64,000 nt of DNA from Bradyrhizobium sp. CCBAU 53351 (GCF_015291745.1 NZ_CP030059.1:6289501-6353500); one strand, 5' to 3'. Numbered from the stretch's first letter, positions 51,667 to 61,503 are shown. Numbers and translations are program-made. The notes: generated by a model from the letters alone, not told the origin.

Positions 51667-51744
51667 TGGTTTCCTCCGCCAGACGTTCTCTTGCGCGAGG
51701 ATAGCAGTGATGGGATTTGACTGAAAGTCGGACGCGCCTGCCAC

Positions 51745-51885
51745 TTCTTGGTCCCGGCTCTGCGCGGCAGCGCTACGCGCTGCGGCGCGTCCGGGACACC
51801 TGCCCCACTGTCGGTCTCGTGCCCCGGACGCAGCGCAGCGCCATTTCGGCGGTGCGCTGCTGAGCCTGGGCCCATCGGAGGCGCA
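51745..51885. repeat. Dispersed-type intergenic repeat
   Basis: Blocks TGCCCCGGACGCAGCGCAGC and GTGCGCTGCTGAGCCTGGGC with internal inverted relatives (GCAGCGCTACGCGCTGC) look like a rhizobial spacer repeat. No open frame is convincing. Confidence 0.5.
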
Positions 51886-51892
51886 CAGCTCC

Positions 51893-53098
51893 CTACCCCG
51901 CCGCCGCCTTCGCCGGGGCGACGTTGATGGCGAGCTTGCCGTAGCGGTCGGTGAAGGCCTGCGTGTCGATCTCTTCCAGCTCGATCTCGCCGCTCATCAC
52001 GCCCTGCTTCCATTCGGCCTGCGCCGGATCGCTCTGGAACTCCGGCATCACCTCGCGGCCGAACAGCTCGAGCGATTCGCAGATGTGCTCATGGCTGTTC
52101 TTGCCGGCCTGGTTGAGCAGGATGACCTGGTCGATATGCGAGGACTGGAAGCGCTTCAGCTTCTTGCGGATGGTTTCGGGCGAGCCGATCAGGCCGCCGC
52201 GCAGCGCCGCCTCCTGCGCCTCGGGATTGTCGCGCTTCCACTTGTTGTACTCGTCCCACATGTTGACGGTGTAGGGCGCGGGCCGCTGGCGGTTCTGCGA
52301 GGCGCCGTAGAAGCGCAGCGCGAACTGGAAGAAGGTGGCACCGTCCGCGCGCGCCCGCGCTTCCTCGTCGGTCTTGGCGCACATGAAGAACGAGACCAGC
52401 GCCATGTTGGGGTTGATCTCGTAGTCGGCGAGCTTGTGCAGCCGCTTGGTCATGGCGTTGTAATAGGCGTGCACCCAGGCGTGCGCGGCGTCGGCGCTGA
52501 CGAACTGGAAGCCGAGCGCGCCAAAGCCGTGACGGCCGGCACGCTCGATGGTCGGCAGCTGCGAGCACGCCATCCACAGCGGCGGATGCGGCTTCTGCAC
52601 CGGTTTCGGCACGACGTTGCGCAAGGGGATATCGAAATACTTGCCGTGATGCTCGCTGCCAGCGTCCTTGAACATCGGGAAGATCGCGGCGACCGCCTCC
52701 TCGAACACCTCCTTCTTGGTCTCCATGTCGCGGCCGAACGGCGTCAGCTCGGTGATGGACGCACTCTCGCCCATGCCGAACTCGCAGCGGCCGTTCGAAA
52801 GCAGATCGAGCACCGCGACACGCTCGGCGACGCGCGCCGGATGGTTGGTGGTGAGCTGGAGGATGCCGTGGCCGAGCCGGATGTTCTTCGTGCGCTGGCT
52901 GGCCGCCGCGAGGAAGGATTCGGGCGAGGGCGAGTGCGAATATTCCTCGAGGAAGTGATGCTCGACGACCCAGGCATGGTCGTAGCCGAGCTTGTCGACG
53001 AGCTCCATCTGCGAGAGCGCGTTCTGATAGAGGGCGAGCTCGTCGCCGGCCACCCAGGGCCGCGGCAGTTGCAGCTCGTAGAAGATGCCGAACTTCAT
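51893..53098 (-). CDS. Luciferase-like flavin-dependent oxidoreductase (LLM class)
   Basis: 401 residues with LLM features: MKFGIFYELQLPRPW at the start, DKLGYDHAWVVEHHFLEEYS, NIRLGHGILQLTTNHPARVA and NGRCEFGMGESASITEL. It is unrelated in position to the first LLM gene. A LuxR-type regulator is encoded 226 bp downstream on the same strand. The substrate is not evident. Confidence 0.88.
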   Translation of the reverse strand: MKFGIFYELQLPRPWVAGDELALYQNALSQMELVDKLGYDHAWVVEHHFLEEYSHSPSPESFLAAASQRTKNIRLGHGILQLTTNHPARVAERVAVLDLLSNGRCEFGMGESASITELTPFGRDMETKKEVFEEAVAAIFPMFKDAGSEHHGKYFDIPLRNVVPKPVQKPHPPLWMACSQLPTIERAGRHGFGALGFQFVSADAAHAWVHAYYNAMTKRLHKLADYEINPNMALVSFFMCAKTDEEARARADGATFFQFALRFYGASQNRQRPAPYTVNMWDEYNKWKRDNPEAQEAALRGGLIGSPETIRKKLKRFQSSHIDQVILLNQAGKNSHEHICESLELFGREVMPEFQSDPAQAEWKQGVMSGEIELEEIDTQAFTDRYGKLAINVAPAKAAAG

Positions 53099-53216
53099 GG
53101 CGTCGCTCTCCCGCTACTGTCTTGTTGTTGCGGGCATTGTATTGAGCGAGGCGATCCTGTCCACCACGACGTCATTCCGCGACGTGGAAGAACAGGGATC
53201 GCGCCGGCGCGCAGAC

Positions 53217-53819
53217 TCAGACCATTTGCAGATGCTCGCTGCCGAGCGGATGCTGACCGAGCAGAGCTGCAAGCGCCGCGATCGCGTCGTGGTGCGGCTC
53301 TGCCGTCACCTCGACCGTCCTGAAATACTCGCCGCAGAAATCCGTCCAAGCCTTGAGGTTGCCGCTGGGAACGCCGATCACGAGGCTCTTGCCGGACTCG
53401 ATGCAATGGGCGATCAGGTCGCGCAAGCCCCCGCCTTCCGCCTCGGCCTTGCCGAACTTGTTGAGAAAGACGATCTCGGCGTCGGCGAGCTGGGCCTCGA
53501 CAAGTTGCGCCGCCTCGAGCAGGCGCGGCGTCGACAGACGGCAGGAGGTCGCGCCCGCGCCGAGGTCCTCGGAGATCGACATCGACCGGCCGGTGGCGAG
53601 CTCGTGCAGAACCATGTCGCAGCGTGTGCGACCGGGCTGGGGCACGTCCTCCTGGATCAGGCCGGCCAGGCTCTTGCCGGAGCGGCGGAGCTCGGTGACG
53701 AGACCTGAGAACCACCGGTTCACGGCGGGACCCGAATCATAGACCAAGGCAACGCTGATGGCGGCAAAAGGCCTTGCGGCGCTATCCGCCGTATCGCGAG
53801 AATGCTGGAGCATGTCCAT
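53217..53819 (-). CDS. DUF2478 family protein, tail gene of the nap operon
   Basis: 200 residues. ISVALVYDSGPAVNRWFSGL at the N-terminus takes the place of a P-loop but lacks the GKS/T lysine, and FLNKFGKAEAEGGGLRD is the family's second conserved block. DUF2478 proteins are often found with molybdenum uptake or cofactor genes, and this position directly after napC suggests a role in Mo-enzyme maturation. The ATG at 53819 overlaps the napC stop (TGATG); an ATG two codons later (53813) is better spaced from the GAGG site. Function unknown. Confidence 0.75.
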   Translation of the reverse strand: MDMLQHSRDTADSAARPFAAISVALVYDSGPAVNRWFSGLVTELRRSGKSLAGLIQEDVPQPGRTRCDMVLHELATGRSMSISEDLGAGATSCRLSTPRLLEAAQLVEAQLADAEIVFLNKFGKAEAEGGGLRDLIAHCIESGKSLVIGVPSGNLKAWTDFCGEYFRTVEVTAEPHHDAIAALAALLGQHPLGSEHLQMV

Positions 53820-54535
53820 CACCTCGCCGCCTTTGCCTTGGCGACGTCGGCATCCTGCAGGAAGTCGATCATGCGCTGCACTGGGCCGACCTCGTCGATA
53901 TGATCGAGCATGTCGCGATATCCCTCCTGCGCCTTGGGCGGCAGCTTGTGCGCGATGCCCTGATGGCAATCGATGCAGGTCTTGCCTTGCGCGAACGCAG
54001 TCTGGTGCAGCTTGGAGGCGCGCGGCTCCTGCACCGCATACTCCATGTGGTCGAACTTGTGGCAGTTGCGGCATTCACGCGAATCCGTCGTCTTCATGCC
54101 GCGCCACACGCTCTTGGCAAGGTCGATACGGTGCGCGTTGAACTTCTCCGGCGTGCCGATGGTGCCGAGGATCTTGTGCAGCACCTCGTTGGAAGCCTGG
54201 ATCTTGCGGACGACCTTGTGTCCCCATTCCTTCGGCACGTGGCAATCCGGACAGCTGGCGCGAACGCCGGTGCGGTTCGAATAGTGAACCGTGTTGCGGT
54301 ATTCGAGATAGACGTTTTCCTTCATCTCGTGACAGGAGATGCAGAACTGCTCGTTGTTCGTCATCTCCATCGCCCAGTTGAAGCCGCCCCAGAACAGGAC
54401 GCCGGCGGCGAACGCGACGACGACGATCAGTCCCCAGGCATAGCGCGCCGTCGGCGAGAAGAACCATCGCCACAGCCGCTTCAGGCGTCCCGGCCGTGCG
54501 GCGGCTATTGCGGCAGAAGTGCTGGAGTCCTGCAT
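53819..54535 (-). CDS. napC: Tetraheme cytochrome c quinol dehydrogenase NapC
   Basis: 238 residues. One N-terminal membrane anchor (YAWGLIVVVAFAAGVLFWGG, about 31-50) and four heme motifs: CISCH, CPDCH, CRNCH, CIDCH. NapC takes electrons from quinol and passes them to NapAB in the periplasm. ATG 54535 has GAGG upstream. It follows napB after 7 bp. The presence of NapC together with NapGH means two quinol routes. Confidence 0.95.
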   Translation of the reverse strand: MQDSSTSAAIAAARPGRLKRLWRWFFSPTARYAWGLIVVVAFAAGVLFWGGFNWAMEMTNNEQFCISCHEMKENVYLEYRNTVHYSNRTGVRASCPDCHVPKEWGHKVVRKIQASNEVLHKILGTIGTPEKFNAHRIDLAKSVWRGMKTTDSRECRNCHKFDHMEYAVQEPRASKLHQTAFAQGKTCIDCHQGIAHKLPPKAQEGYRDMLDHIDEVGPVQRMIDFLQDADVAKAKAAR

Positions 54536-54542
54536 GTCAGCC

Positions 54543-55010
54543 TCACTTCGCCTGCGTCGCGTTCTGGAAGATGTTGCCGACCAGCGGCTTCGCATCGGCC
54601 TGCGGCACGTGGCATTGCTGGCAGAAGTAGCGCGTGCCGGCGACCTTATCGAGCCGCACGCCCTGGCGGTCGACGTAATGCGTTTCCGAGATCTTCGGCG
54701 CGTTGACACGCGTATTACCGGGCCAGTCGTGGCAGCCCATGCACGCGTTGTTCTGCGTGGTGATCTGGTAGCCGTCGACCTTGTGAGGGATCAGCGGCGG
54801 CTGCTGGCGATAGGCGCGCTCGAAGCCGCTCGCCGGCACGGACTGCTTGGTCACGTCGGGCGGCGCCGACATTTCGGTCAGCGGGGCCTCGCGCAACGCC
54901 TTGACCGGCTTGGCTTCTTGCGCAAGCGGGCCCGACGCCGCGAACGGAATTGCAAGTGCGACGGTCACGGCCGCCACCGCAATCAACGGAATCAGTCGAA
55001 CAAACGTCAT
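54543..55010 (-). CDS. napB: Diheme cytochrome c NapB, small subunit of periplasmic nitrate reductase
   Basis: 155 residues with a Sec signal (MTFVRLIPLIAVAAVTVALA) and two heme motifs, CMGCH and CQQCH. The segment RAYRQQPPLIPHKVDGYQIT is characteristic of NapB. The ATG overlaps the napH stop by 4 bp. Confidence 0.95.
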   Translation of the reverse strand: MTFVRLIPLIAVAAVTVALAIPFAASGPLAQEAKPVKALREAPLTEMSAPPDVTKQSVPASGFERAYRQQPPLIPHKVDGYQITTQNNACMGCHDWPGNTRVNAPKISETHYVDRQGVRLDKVAGTRYFCQQCHVPQADAKPLVGNIFQNATQAK

Positions 55011-55951
55011 GGAAGGTCCCTTTCAAGGACGGCCGGCTGGGAAGTGACGACGCGCGCCGCTGGCGATGGCGCGGTCATGGAGGGGTCAGGGCGCACCGCA
55101 TTGCGGCCGCGCAGACCGAGATGGAAGACCTGCTTGGAGCAGACGTCGATACAGGCGCCGCAGACCGTACAGTCGCCCGCGGTGATGACAGGCGTGGCGC
55201 CGGTGCGCTCGCCCCTGAGCGCGGGGCTGATGACGTGCGGCTCCGGACAGACGGCAAAGCAATCCATGCAGTCGTTGCAGGCCGCACGGTTGTCGGCCGT
55301 AACGCGCAGCAGCGCGACCTTGCCGATCTGACCGTAGAACGCGCCGACGGGGCAGAGATGACCGCACCAGCCGTGCTTGGCGACGAGCAGGTCGAACACG
55401 AAGATCGCCGCCGTTCCGCCGGCGCCGAACCAGAGCCCGAACACCAGCGCGCGATGCAGCGCCGTCACCGGGTTGATCAGCTCCCAGGCGATCGACCCTG
55501 ACAGCGCCGAGGCCGCGAGCACTGCGCCGACGAAGTAGAGCCTGAGGTCCGGGCGGATCTTGGCCGTGAAGGTGATGTTAAGCCGCCGCCTCAACCAGGC
55601 GGCCAGATCGGTCACCGGATTGATCGGGCAGACCCAGGAGCAATAGGTCCGGCCGCCGAACAGGAGATAGCAGGCGAGCACGATGGCCGCGCCGATCACC
55701 GAGAGGCCCTCGGGCCAATGGCGCGCCGCGAGCGACTGCAGGAAGACGAAAGGATCGGTCAGCGGCAGCGTGCCGAGGGTCATGGACGAGGCCAGCGTGC
55801 CCTTGGCGATCCAGACGCCGAGAAGCGGTCCCGACAGGAACAATGCGAGGAAGACCAGCTGGCTGGTCCGGCGCAGCACGAGAAACCGCGAGGCGGCCCA
55901 AAGCCCTTTCTGCGCGCGCGCTTCGACATAGGGTCTGGCATTCGCCGTCAT
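55007..55951 (-). CDS. napH: Quinol dehydrogenase membrane subunit NapH
   Basis: 314 residues. About four membrane spans, two CxxxCP motifs on the cytoplasmic side (CSWVCPINPV and CGHLCPVGAF) and two ferredoxin-type clusters at the C-terminus (CNDCMDCFAVCPEP and CTVCGACIDVCSKQ). NapH with NapG feeds electrons into the periplasmic nitrate reductase. The start overlaps the napG stop (ATGA). Confidence 0.93.
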   Translation of the reverse strand: MTANARPYVEARAQKGLWAASRFLVLRRTSQLVFLALFLSGPLLGVWIAKGTLASSMTLGTLPLTDPFVFLQSLAARHWPEGLSVIGAAIVLACYLLFGGRTYCSWVCPINPVTDLAAWLRRRLNITFTAKIRPDLRLYFVGAVLAASALSGSIAWELINPVTALHRALVFGLWFGAGGTAAIFVFDLLVAKHGWCGHLCPVGAFYGQIGKVALLRVTADNRAACNDCMDCFAVCPEPHVISPALRGERTGATPVITAGDCTVCGACIDVCSKQVFHLGLRGRNAVRPDPSMTAPSPAARVVTSQPAVLERDLP

Positions 55952-56712
55952 GGCACGCCTCCCTCGGGTCTGCGCACCGGCAGCTTGAGCGGCGCATCGA
56001 CGAGGGCTCCGCCGGCTTTGGTCTTCTCTTCCCAGCCGCGCTTGTAGTGCTCGTCCTGCTTCAGCGCGGCGACTTCGATCGGCAGCACCTTGATCGCGGA
56101 CTCGGTCAGCACGCAGGACTTCTCGCACTTGCCACAACCGGTGCAATATTCGGCGTGAACGACGGGCTCGAAGATCGCATGCTTGGTCGTGCGCGCGTTG
56201 TGCGAAACTTCGAGCGTGATCGCCTTGTCGATGGCCGGACAGACCCGATAGCAGACGTCGCAGCGCAAACCCTGCAGATTGAGGCAGGTCTCGCGGCTCG
56301 TGATCACGGCGACGCCCATCTTGGCCTTGGCGATGTCCGTCAGCGCATGCTGGAGGGCCCCGGTCGGGCAGGCCTCGACGCAGGGAATGGTGTCGCACAT
56401 CTCGCAGGGGACGTTGCGCGCCTGGAAGAACGGCGTGCCCAATGCGGGACCGTCAGCCCAGTCCGCGAGCTTCAGGGTGTCGTAGGGGCAGTCGCGGACG
56501 CAAAGGCCGCAACGGACGCAGGCCGCCAAGAAATCCTTCTCGGGCAACGCGCCCGGAGGCCGCAGCGCCTGCGCAGGTCTGGCCCGCGAAGACACGCCGA
56601 ATCCAGTCAGCATCGTTGCGGCGACGGCTGCGCCGCCGCCGAAACGCGTCATATCCTGCAGCGCCTTGCGGCGGCGCGGATCGCGCGGGATGCCTGAGCT
56701 GGAATCCGACAT
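55948..56712 (-). CDS. napG: Periplasmic ferredoxin-type protein NapG
   Basis: 254 residues. An N-terminal Tat-like signal (RRRKALQDMTRFGGGAAVAA) is followed by four iron-sulfur cluster motifs: CVRCGLCVRDCPYDTL, CEMCDTIPCVEACPTG, the CDVCYRVCP set and CTGCGKCEKSCV. NapG is the soluble partner of NapH. It follows napA by 19 bp. Confidence 0.93.
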   Translation of the reverse strand: MSDSSSGIPRDPRRRKALQDMTRFGGGAAVAATMLTGFGVSSRARPAQALRPPGALPEKDFLAACVRCGLCVRDCPYDTLKLADWADGPALGTPFFQARNVPCEMCDTIPCVEACPTGALQHALTDIAKAKMGVAVITSRETCLNLQGLRCDVCYRVCPAIDKAITLEVSHNARTTKHAIFEPVVHAEYCTGCGKCEKSCVLTESAIKVLPIEVAALKQDEHYKRGWEEKTKAGGALVDAPLKLPVRRPEGGVP

Positions 56713-56731
56713 GGCTCGTCCATCGAGGGGT

Positions 56732-59281
56732 TTAGGCTGACGTCACGCGGCAGGCGCACTTCTTGAAGTCGGTCTCCTTCGAGATCGGGCAGGTCGCATC
56801 GAGCGTGAGCTGGTTTGCGAGCTGGCTTTCGTCGAAGAACGGGAAGTAGACGAGGCCACGCGGCGGCTTGTTGCGTCCCTTGGTCTCGACCCGCGTGACC
56901 ACTTCGCCGCGGCGCGTCTGGATCTTGACCGGCTGGCCGCGCAGCAGCTTGCGCTCGGCCGCGTCATCCGGATGCATGAACAGCGTCGCGGCCGGCACGG
57001 CACGGTGCAGCTCGGGCACGCGGCGCGTCATCGAGCCGGAATGCCAGTGCTCCAGCACGCGGCCGGTGCACAGCCACAGATCGAACTCCTTGTCGGGCGT
57101 TTCGGCCGCCGGCTCGAACGGGCAGAAGATGATACGCGCCTTCTTGTCCGGCTTGCCGTAGAACGACACGCCTTCGCCCGGCTTGACGTAGGGATCATAG
57201 CCCTCGCGGAAGCGCCACAGCGTCTCCTTGTTGTTGACGACGGGCCAGCGCAGGCCGCGCGCCTGGTGATATTGCTCGAAATCCGCGAGATCGTGGCCGT
57301 GGCCGCGGCCGAACTTCGCGTACTCCTCGAACAGGCCCTTCTGCACGTAAAAGCCGAAGGCAGCGCTCTCCGAATTCTCGAAGCCCTTTTGGCATTCGGT
57401 GATCGGAAACTTGTTCACCTCGCTGTTGGCATAGAGCACGTCGAACAGCGTCTTGCCGCGTACTTCCGGTTTCTTGGCGATCAATTCCTCCGGCCAGACC
57501 TCCTCGATCTTGAAGTACTTGGAGAACTCCATCACCTGCCAGAGATCCGAGCGCGCCTCGCCCGGCGCCTTCACCTGCTGGCGCCAGAACTGGGTGCGCC
57601 GCTCGGCATTGCCATAGGCGCCCTCCTTCTCCATCCACATCGCCGTCGGCAGGATGAGGTCCGCGGCCAGCGTGGTCACGGTCGGATAGGGATCGGAAAC
57701 GACGACGAAGGCCGCCGGATTGCGATAACCGGGATAGCCCTCCTCATTCATGTTCGGGGCCGTCTGCATGTTGTTGTTGCACTGAACCCAATAGGCGTTC
57801 AGCTTGCCGTCCTTCAGCATCCGGTTCTGCAGCACGGCGTGGTAGCCGATGTTGCCCGGGATGGTGCCCTCGGGAAGCTGCCACACCTTCTCGGCCGTCT
57901 CGCGGTGCTTCGGGTTGGTGACGACCAGGTCGGCGGGCAGGCGATGCGCGAAGGTGCCGACCTCGCGCGCGGTGCCGCAGGCCGATGGCTGGCCGGTCAG
58001 CGAGAACGGGCCGTTGCCGGGCTCGGAAATCTTACCGACCAGCAAGTGCACGTTGTAGATCATGTTATTGACCCACGTGCCGCGCGCATGCTGGTTGAAG
58101 CCCATCGTCCAGTAGGAGATGACCTTCTTCTTGGGATCGGCGTAGAGTTTTGCGAGCCGCTCGAGATTCTCCTTCGGAACGCCCGACATCTTGTGGGCGT
58201 AGTCGAGCGTATAGGGCTCAAGCAGCCTCTTGTACTCCTCGAACCCGATCTTGTCCTTGAAGCCGGCCGGATCGAGCGCACCGTCCTTGCCGGCCTTGTG
58301 CGAGGCGTTGACCGCCTTCACCTCGAGCGCGTGGGTCGGACGCAGCCCGTAGCCAATGTCGGTCACGGTGGATGCGAACTCGACGTGCTTCTCGACGAAG
58401 TCCTTGTTCACCGCGCCGGAATTGACGATGTAGTTCTGGATGTAGTTGAGGATCGCCATGTCGCTCTGCGGCGTGAACACCAGCGGATTGTCGGCGAGCT
58501 CGAACGAGCGGTGCTCGAAGGTCGAGAGCACGTGGACCTCGCAGCCTTCATGGGTCAGCCGGCGATCGGTGAGGCGCGACCACAGGATCGGATGCATCTC
58601 CGCCATGTTCGAGCCCCAGAGCACGAACGCATCGGCATGCTCGATATCGTCATAGCAGCCCATCGGCTCGTCGATGCCAAAGGTGCGCATGAAGCCGGTG
58701 ACGGCCGAGGCCATGCAGTGACGCGCGTTCGGATCGAGGTTGTTGCTGCGGAAGCCGGCCTTGTACAGCTTGGCGGCGGCATAGCCTTCCCAGATCGTCC
58801 ACTGGCCCGAGCCGAACATTCCGACGGTCGACGGACCGCCCGCCTTCAACGCCATCTTCCACTTCTCGGCCATGAGCGTGAAGGCCGCGTCCCAGGAGAT
58901 CGGCGTAAAGTCGCCGTTCTTGTCGAACTTGCCGTTCTTCATGCGCAGCATCGGCTGGGTGAGCCGATCCTCGCCGTACATGATCTTGGACAGGAAGTAG
59001 CCCTTGATGCAGTTGAGGCCGCGATTGACCGGCGCATCGGGATCGCCCTGCGTCGCCACGACCTTGCCGCTCTTGGTGCCGACGATCACGCCGCAGCCGG
59101 TGCCGCAGAAGCGGCACACGCCCTTGTCCCAGCGGATGCCGTCGGTCTTGCCCGGCTGGGCAGTCGCCGCTTCCGGCAGCGTGACCCCGATCGTCGAGGC
59201 GGCAGCAACCGCTGCAGCTGCCTTCAGCGCATCGCGGCGCGTCGCCGTGGCTTCATTTCCGTTCGTCAGTTTCGTAACCAT
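56732..59281 (-). CDS. napA: Periplasmic nitrate reductase catalytic subunit NapA
   Basis: 849 residues. A Tat signal ([16 protein letters not shown]), the [4Fe-4S] motif [17 protein letters not shown] at the mature N-terminus, and the Mo-binding region [18 protein letters not shown] with the ligand cysteine. The C-terminal [19 protein letters not shown] and FKKCACRV complete the family. NapA reduces nitrate to nitrite using bis-MGD. ATG 59281 was chosen for GGAGA upstream and the signal peptide; an earlier frame extension has neither. Confidence 0.97.
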   Translation of the reverse strand: MVTKLTNGNEATATRRDALKAAAAVAAASTIGVTLPEAATAQPGKTDGIRWDKGVCRFCGTGCGVIVGTKSGKVVATQGDPDAPVNRGLNCIKGYFLSKIMYGEDRLTQPMLRMKNGKFDKNGDFTPISWDAAFTLMAEKWKMALKAGGPSTVGMFGSGQWTIWEGYAAAKLYKAGFRSNNLDPNARHCMASAVTGFMRTFGIDEPMGCYDDIEHADAFVLWGSNMAEMHPILWSRLTDRRLTHEGCEVHVLSTFEHRSFELADNPLVFTPQSDMAILNYIQNYIVNSGAVNKDFVEKHVEFASTVTDIGYGLRPTHALEVKAVNASHKAGKDGALDPAGFKDKIGFEEYKRLLEPYTLDYAHKMSGVPKENLERLAKLYADPKKKVISYWTMGFNQHARGTWVNNMIYNVHLLVGKISEPGNGPFSLTGQPSACGTAREVGTFAHRLPADLVVTNPKHRETAEKVWQLPEGTIPGNIGYHAVLQNRMLKDGKLNAYWVQCNNNMQTAPNMNEEGYPGYRNPAAFVVVSDPYPTVTTLAADLILPTAMWMEKEGAYGNAERRTQFWRQQVKAPGEARSDLWQVMEFSKYFKIEEVWPEELIAKKPEVRGKTLFDVLYANSEVNKFPITECQKGFENSESAAFGFYVQKGLFEEYAKFGRGHGHDLADFEQYHQARGLRWPVVNNKETLWRFREGYDPYVKPGEGVSFYGKPDKKARIIFCPFEPAAETPDKEFDLWLCTGRVLEHWHSGSMTRRVPELHRAVPAATLFMHPDDAAERKLLRGQPVKIQTRRGEVVTRVETKGRNKPPRGLVYFPFFDESQLANQLTLDATCPISKETDFKKCACRVTSA

Positions 59282-59307
59282 CGTCGGTCTCTCCGGCTCA
59301 ACGAATC

Positions 59308-59643
59308 TCAAATTGCGGAAGCGCGCGCATGCGCGCCGGAATTCTGGCAGGTGCCGCCGCAGCACGCGGACGGCTCGGTCTCGACGGCGCTCTCGTCATC
59401 GGCCGTATCGAATGCGTGAAAGATCAGCGAGGCACTGACGACGCCGGGTAGACGATGCATGGCGGCGATCTGGTCGATCGCCAGCGAGGCCGGCGTGTCG
59501 ATCACGGTCAGCGCGAGTCGGCTTTCGCCGGATGCGGCCTCCAGCTCGACGCCGGGCAGCGCCAGAATCCGGTCCGTCAGATCGCGCTCCGCATTCGGTG
59601 CGAGATAGACGGCAACGCCGCAGATGTTGGTGGCTTCAGCCAT
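59308..59643 (-). CDS. napD: NapA signal-peptide-binding chaperone NapD, with cysteine-rich tail
   Basis: 111 residues. [20 protein letters not shown] and [15 protein letters not shown] give the NapD fold, which binds the NapA Tat signal and delays export until cofactor insertion. The last 30 residues ([20 protein letters not shown]) extend beyond the usual 80-90 residue length and contain three cysteines. It overlaps the end of napF by 8 bp. Confidence 0.88.
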   Translation of the reverse strand: MAEATNICGVAVYLAPNAERDLTDRILALPGVELEAASGESRLALTVIDTPASLAIDQIAAMHRLPGVVSASLIFHAFDTADDESAVETEPSACCGGTCQNSGAHARASAI

Positions 59644-59983
59644 TGTGCACGACCAGGTTTGCAAGTTCGGATACGAGCGCGATGCGGTCCCGCGGCGCGA
59701 GCGCGATGGCTTCGACCGGGCAGACCGGGATGCAGTCGCCGCAGCCGGTGCAGGCCGCAGCATCGATCACGGCGCCCAGCTTCTCGCGCGCGAGAATGCG
59801 GATGGCGGAATGCTCACAGGCTTCGACGCAACGGCGACAGACCACGCCGTGTCTTTCGACGCAGGCGCTCGCGCTGGAGACCGTCGCCACCTGTTCGGGG
59901 CGCGTCTCTTCCAGCTGCGGCGCAAGTGCGTCGCGGCCGGATGCGAAAGGCAGAACGGCAGAAAACAGCGAGCGTCGTGACAT
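59636..59983 (-). CDS. napF: Ferredoxin-type protein NapF, short form
   Basis: 115 residues. Two cluster-type segments remain: ACVERHGVVCRRCVEACEHS and CTGCGDCIPVCPVEAI. NapF proteins are normally about 160 residues with an additional N-terminal cluster, which is missing here. The N-terminus MSRRSLFSAVLPFASG still resembles NapF. NapF is cytoplasmic and assists NapA maturation. It is the first gene of the operon; a FixK-like box lies 137 bp upstream. The start at 59983 is favoured over an ATG six codons earlier. Confidence 0.8.
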   Translation of the reverse strand: MSRRSLFSAVLPFASGRDALAPQLEETRPEQVATVSSASACVERHGVVCRRCVEACEHSAIRILAREKLGAVIDAAACTGCGDCIPVCPVEAIALAPRDRIALVSELANLVVHNG

Positions 59984-60119
59984 TGGTCTCGGCATATCCA
60001 AATCCCCACGGGCAGCCCCGTGTTCAGGAATTTTCCAGGAGAATGCGCCCCATCGGGCACACCTCGGTCGACGCCATTGTCACCGCTGCGGACCATAGGT
60101 TCGTGCTGTCCAGATCGCA

Positions 60120-60133
60120 TTGCGCTAGATCAA
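60120..60133 (-). promoter_or_regulatory. FixK2/FNR-type box upstream of the nap operon
   Basis: Read on the minus strand the site is TTGATCTAGCGCAA, matching the FixK2 form TTG(A/C)-N6-(T/G)CAA exactly and the FNR consensus in one half. It lies in the 404-bp gap 59984-60387 between napF and the helicase gene, which shows no other gene. Low-oxygen induction of nap is the expected outcome. Confidence 0.65.
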
Positions 60134-60387
60134 GACCGCATCGTCATTGCGCGCAACGAACGATTAACCCGCGCGTCCATTGCGGTGTGAAATTGCGCCA
60201 ATCGATCAGGGCGTTTACCCGGCTTTCATGTTTGAGCCGACGAAGCCGATTCACGCGCCGAGAAGGCACGACCAGGAAGCGCTGCCGGCCTCGATTCTCG
60301 GGGCCGCATCCGCCTTGAAAGGACGGGTCGAATGGTTACCTTGGAGAGCGGCGAATCGCCGCGCGTCGCCCCTTTCTCAAGACAACA

Positions 60388-61503
60388 ATGGCAAGCTTCA
60401 CCCCGCATCAAGATGCCGCGCTCAAGGCCGTCGGCGACTGGCTCAAGGCCAAGCCCGGCCGTAACGGCACGCCGCCGGTGTTCCGCCTGTTCGGCTTCGC
60501 CGGGACCGGCAAGACGACGCTGGCCCGGCACATCGCCGAAGGCGTCGACGGCGAGGTGAAATTCGCCGCGTTCACCGGCAAGGCCGCCCTCGTCATGCGC
60601 AACAAGGGCTGCGACGACGCCTCCACCATCCATTCGCTGATCTACCGCGCCCGCGAATCCGGCGAGGAGCAGCCGAGCTTCGAGCTGTGGGACGACGCGC
60701 CGGCTTCGAAGGCGAAGCTGATCGTGATCGACGAATGTTCGATGGTCGACGCCGAATTGGGGCGCGACCTGATGTCGTTCGACTGCCCGCTGCTGGTTCT
60801 GGGCGATCCCGCGCAGCTGCCGCCGATCCAGGGCGGCGGCTTCTTCACCAACACCGAACCCGATGCGATGCTGACCGAGGTGCACCGCCAGGCGCAGGAC
60901 GATCCGATCGTGCGGATGTCGATGGACGTCCGCGAAGGCCGCGAGCTCGACATCGGCCGCTACGGCGAGAGCGAGGTGGTCTCGCGCAAGGAGCTCGATC
61001 CTGACCGGGTCATGGGCGCGGACCAGGTCCTGGTCGGCCGCAACAACACCCGCCGCGCCTACAACATGCGGGTGCGGCAGCGCCAGAACATCGAGGACGC
61101 CTTTCCGGTCGCCGGCGACAAGCTGGTGTGCCTGCGCAACAACCGCAAGAAGGGCCTGTTCAACGGCGGTCTGTGGCGGGTGAAGTCGCGCAACACCTCG
61201 CGCTCGAAGTCCCGCATTCTCTCGATGCGGCTGTCGCCGGACGAGGATTTCGGCCACAAGGTGACCAAGGTCTCGGTGCGCGCCGATTGCTTCGAAGGCG
61301 GCATCGAGCAGATCGCCTGGGAGCAGCGTAAGCCGTACGACGAGTTCGACTACGGCTACGTGCTCACCGTGCACAAGTCGCAGGGCTCGCAATGGGACGA
61401 CGTCGTGCTGTTCGACGAGAGCTTTGCGTTCCAGGATTCGCGGGCGCGGTGGCTATACACGGGCATCACGCGGGCGGCGAAACGATTGAGTATCGTGGTG
61501 TAA
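60388..61503 (+). CDS. ATP-dependent DNA helicase, Dda/RecD-like (superfamily 1B)
   Basis: 371 residues. Motif I FGFAGTGKTTLARHIAEG (about 35-52), motif Ia AFTGKAALVMRNKG, motif II LIVIDECSMVDAEL, motif III LLVLGDPAQLPPIQGGGFF, and the C-terminal UvrD_C_2 segment YGYVLTVHKSQGSQWDDVVL with RWLYTGITRAAKRLSIVV. It lacks the long RecD N-terminus, so it is a small stand-alone helicase like phage T4 Dda. It is transcribed alone, divergent from nap and convergent with the caspase-like gene. Confidence 0.9.
   Translation: MASFTPHQDAALKAVGDWLKAKPGRNGTPPVFRLFGFAGTGKTTLARHIAEGVDGEVKFAAFTGKAALVMRNKGCDDASTIHSLIYRARESGEEQPSFELWDDAPASKAKLIVIDECSMVDAELGRDLMSFDCPLLVLGDPAQLPPIQGGGFFTNTEPDAMLTEVHRQAQDDPIVRMSMDVREGRELDIGRYGESEVVSRKELDPDRVMGADQVLVGRNNTRRAYNMRVRQRQNIEDAFPVAGDKLVCLRNNRKKGLFNGGLWRVKSRNTSRSKSRILSMRLSPDEDFGHKVTKVSVRADCFEGGIEQIAWEQRKPYDEFDYGYVLTVHKSQGSQWDDVVLFDESFAFQDSRARWLYTGITRAAKRLSIVV

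Noticed and set aside
56972..59419. An 815-codon open frame on the plus strand opposite napA
   Set aside because: It mirrors the napA codon pattern, has no recognisable domain or ribosome-binding site, and is a shadow caused by high GC at third positions.
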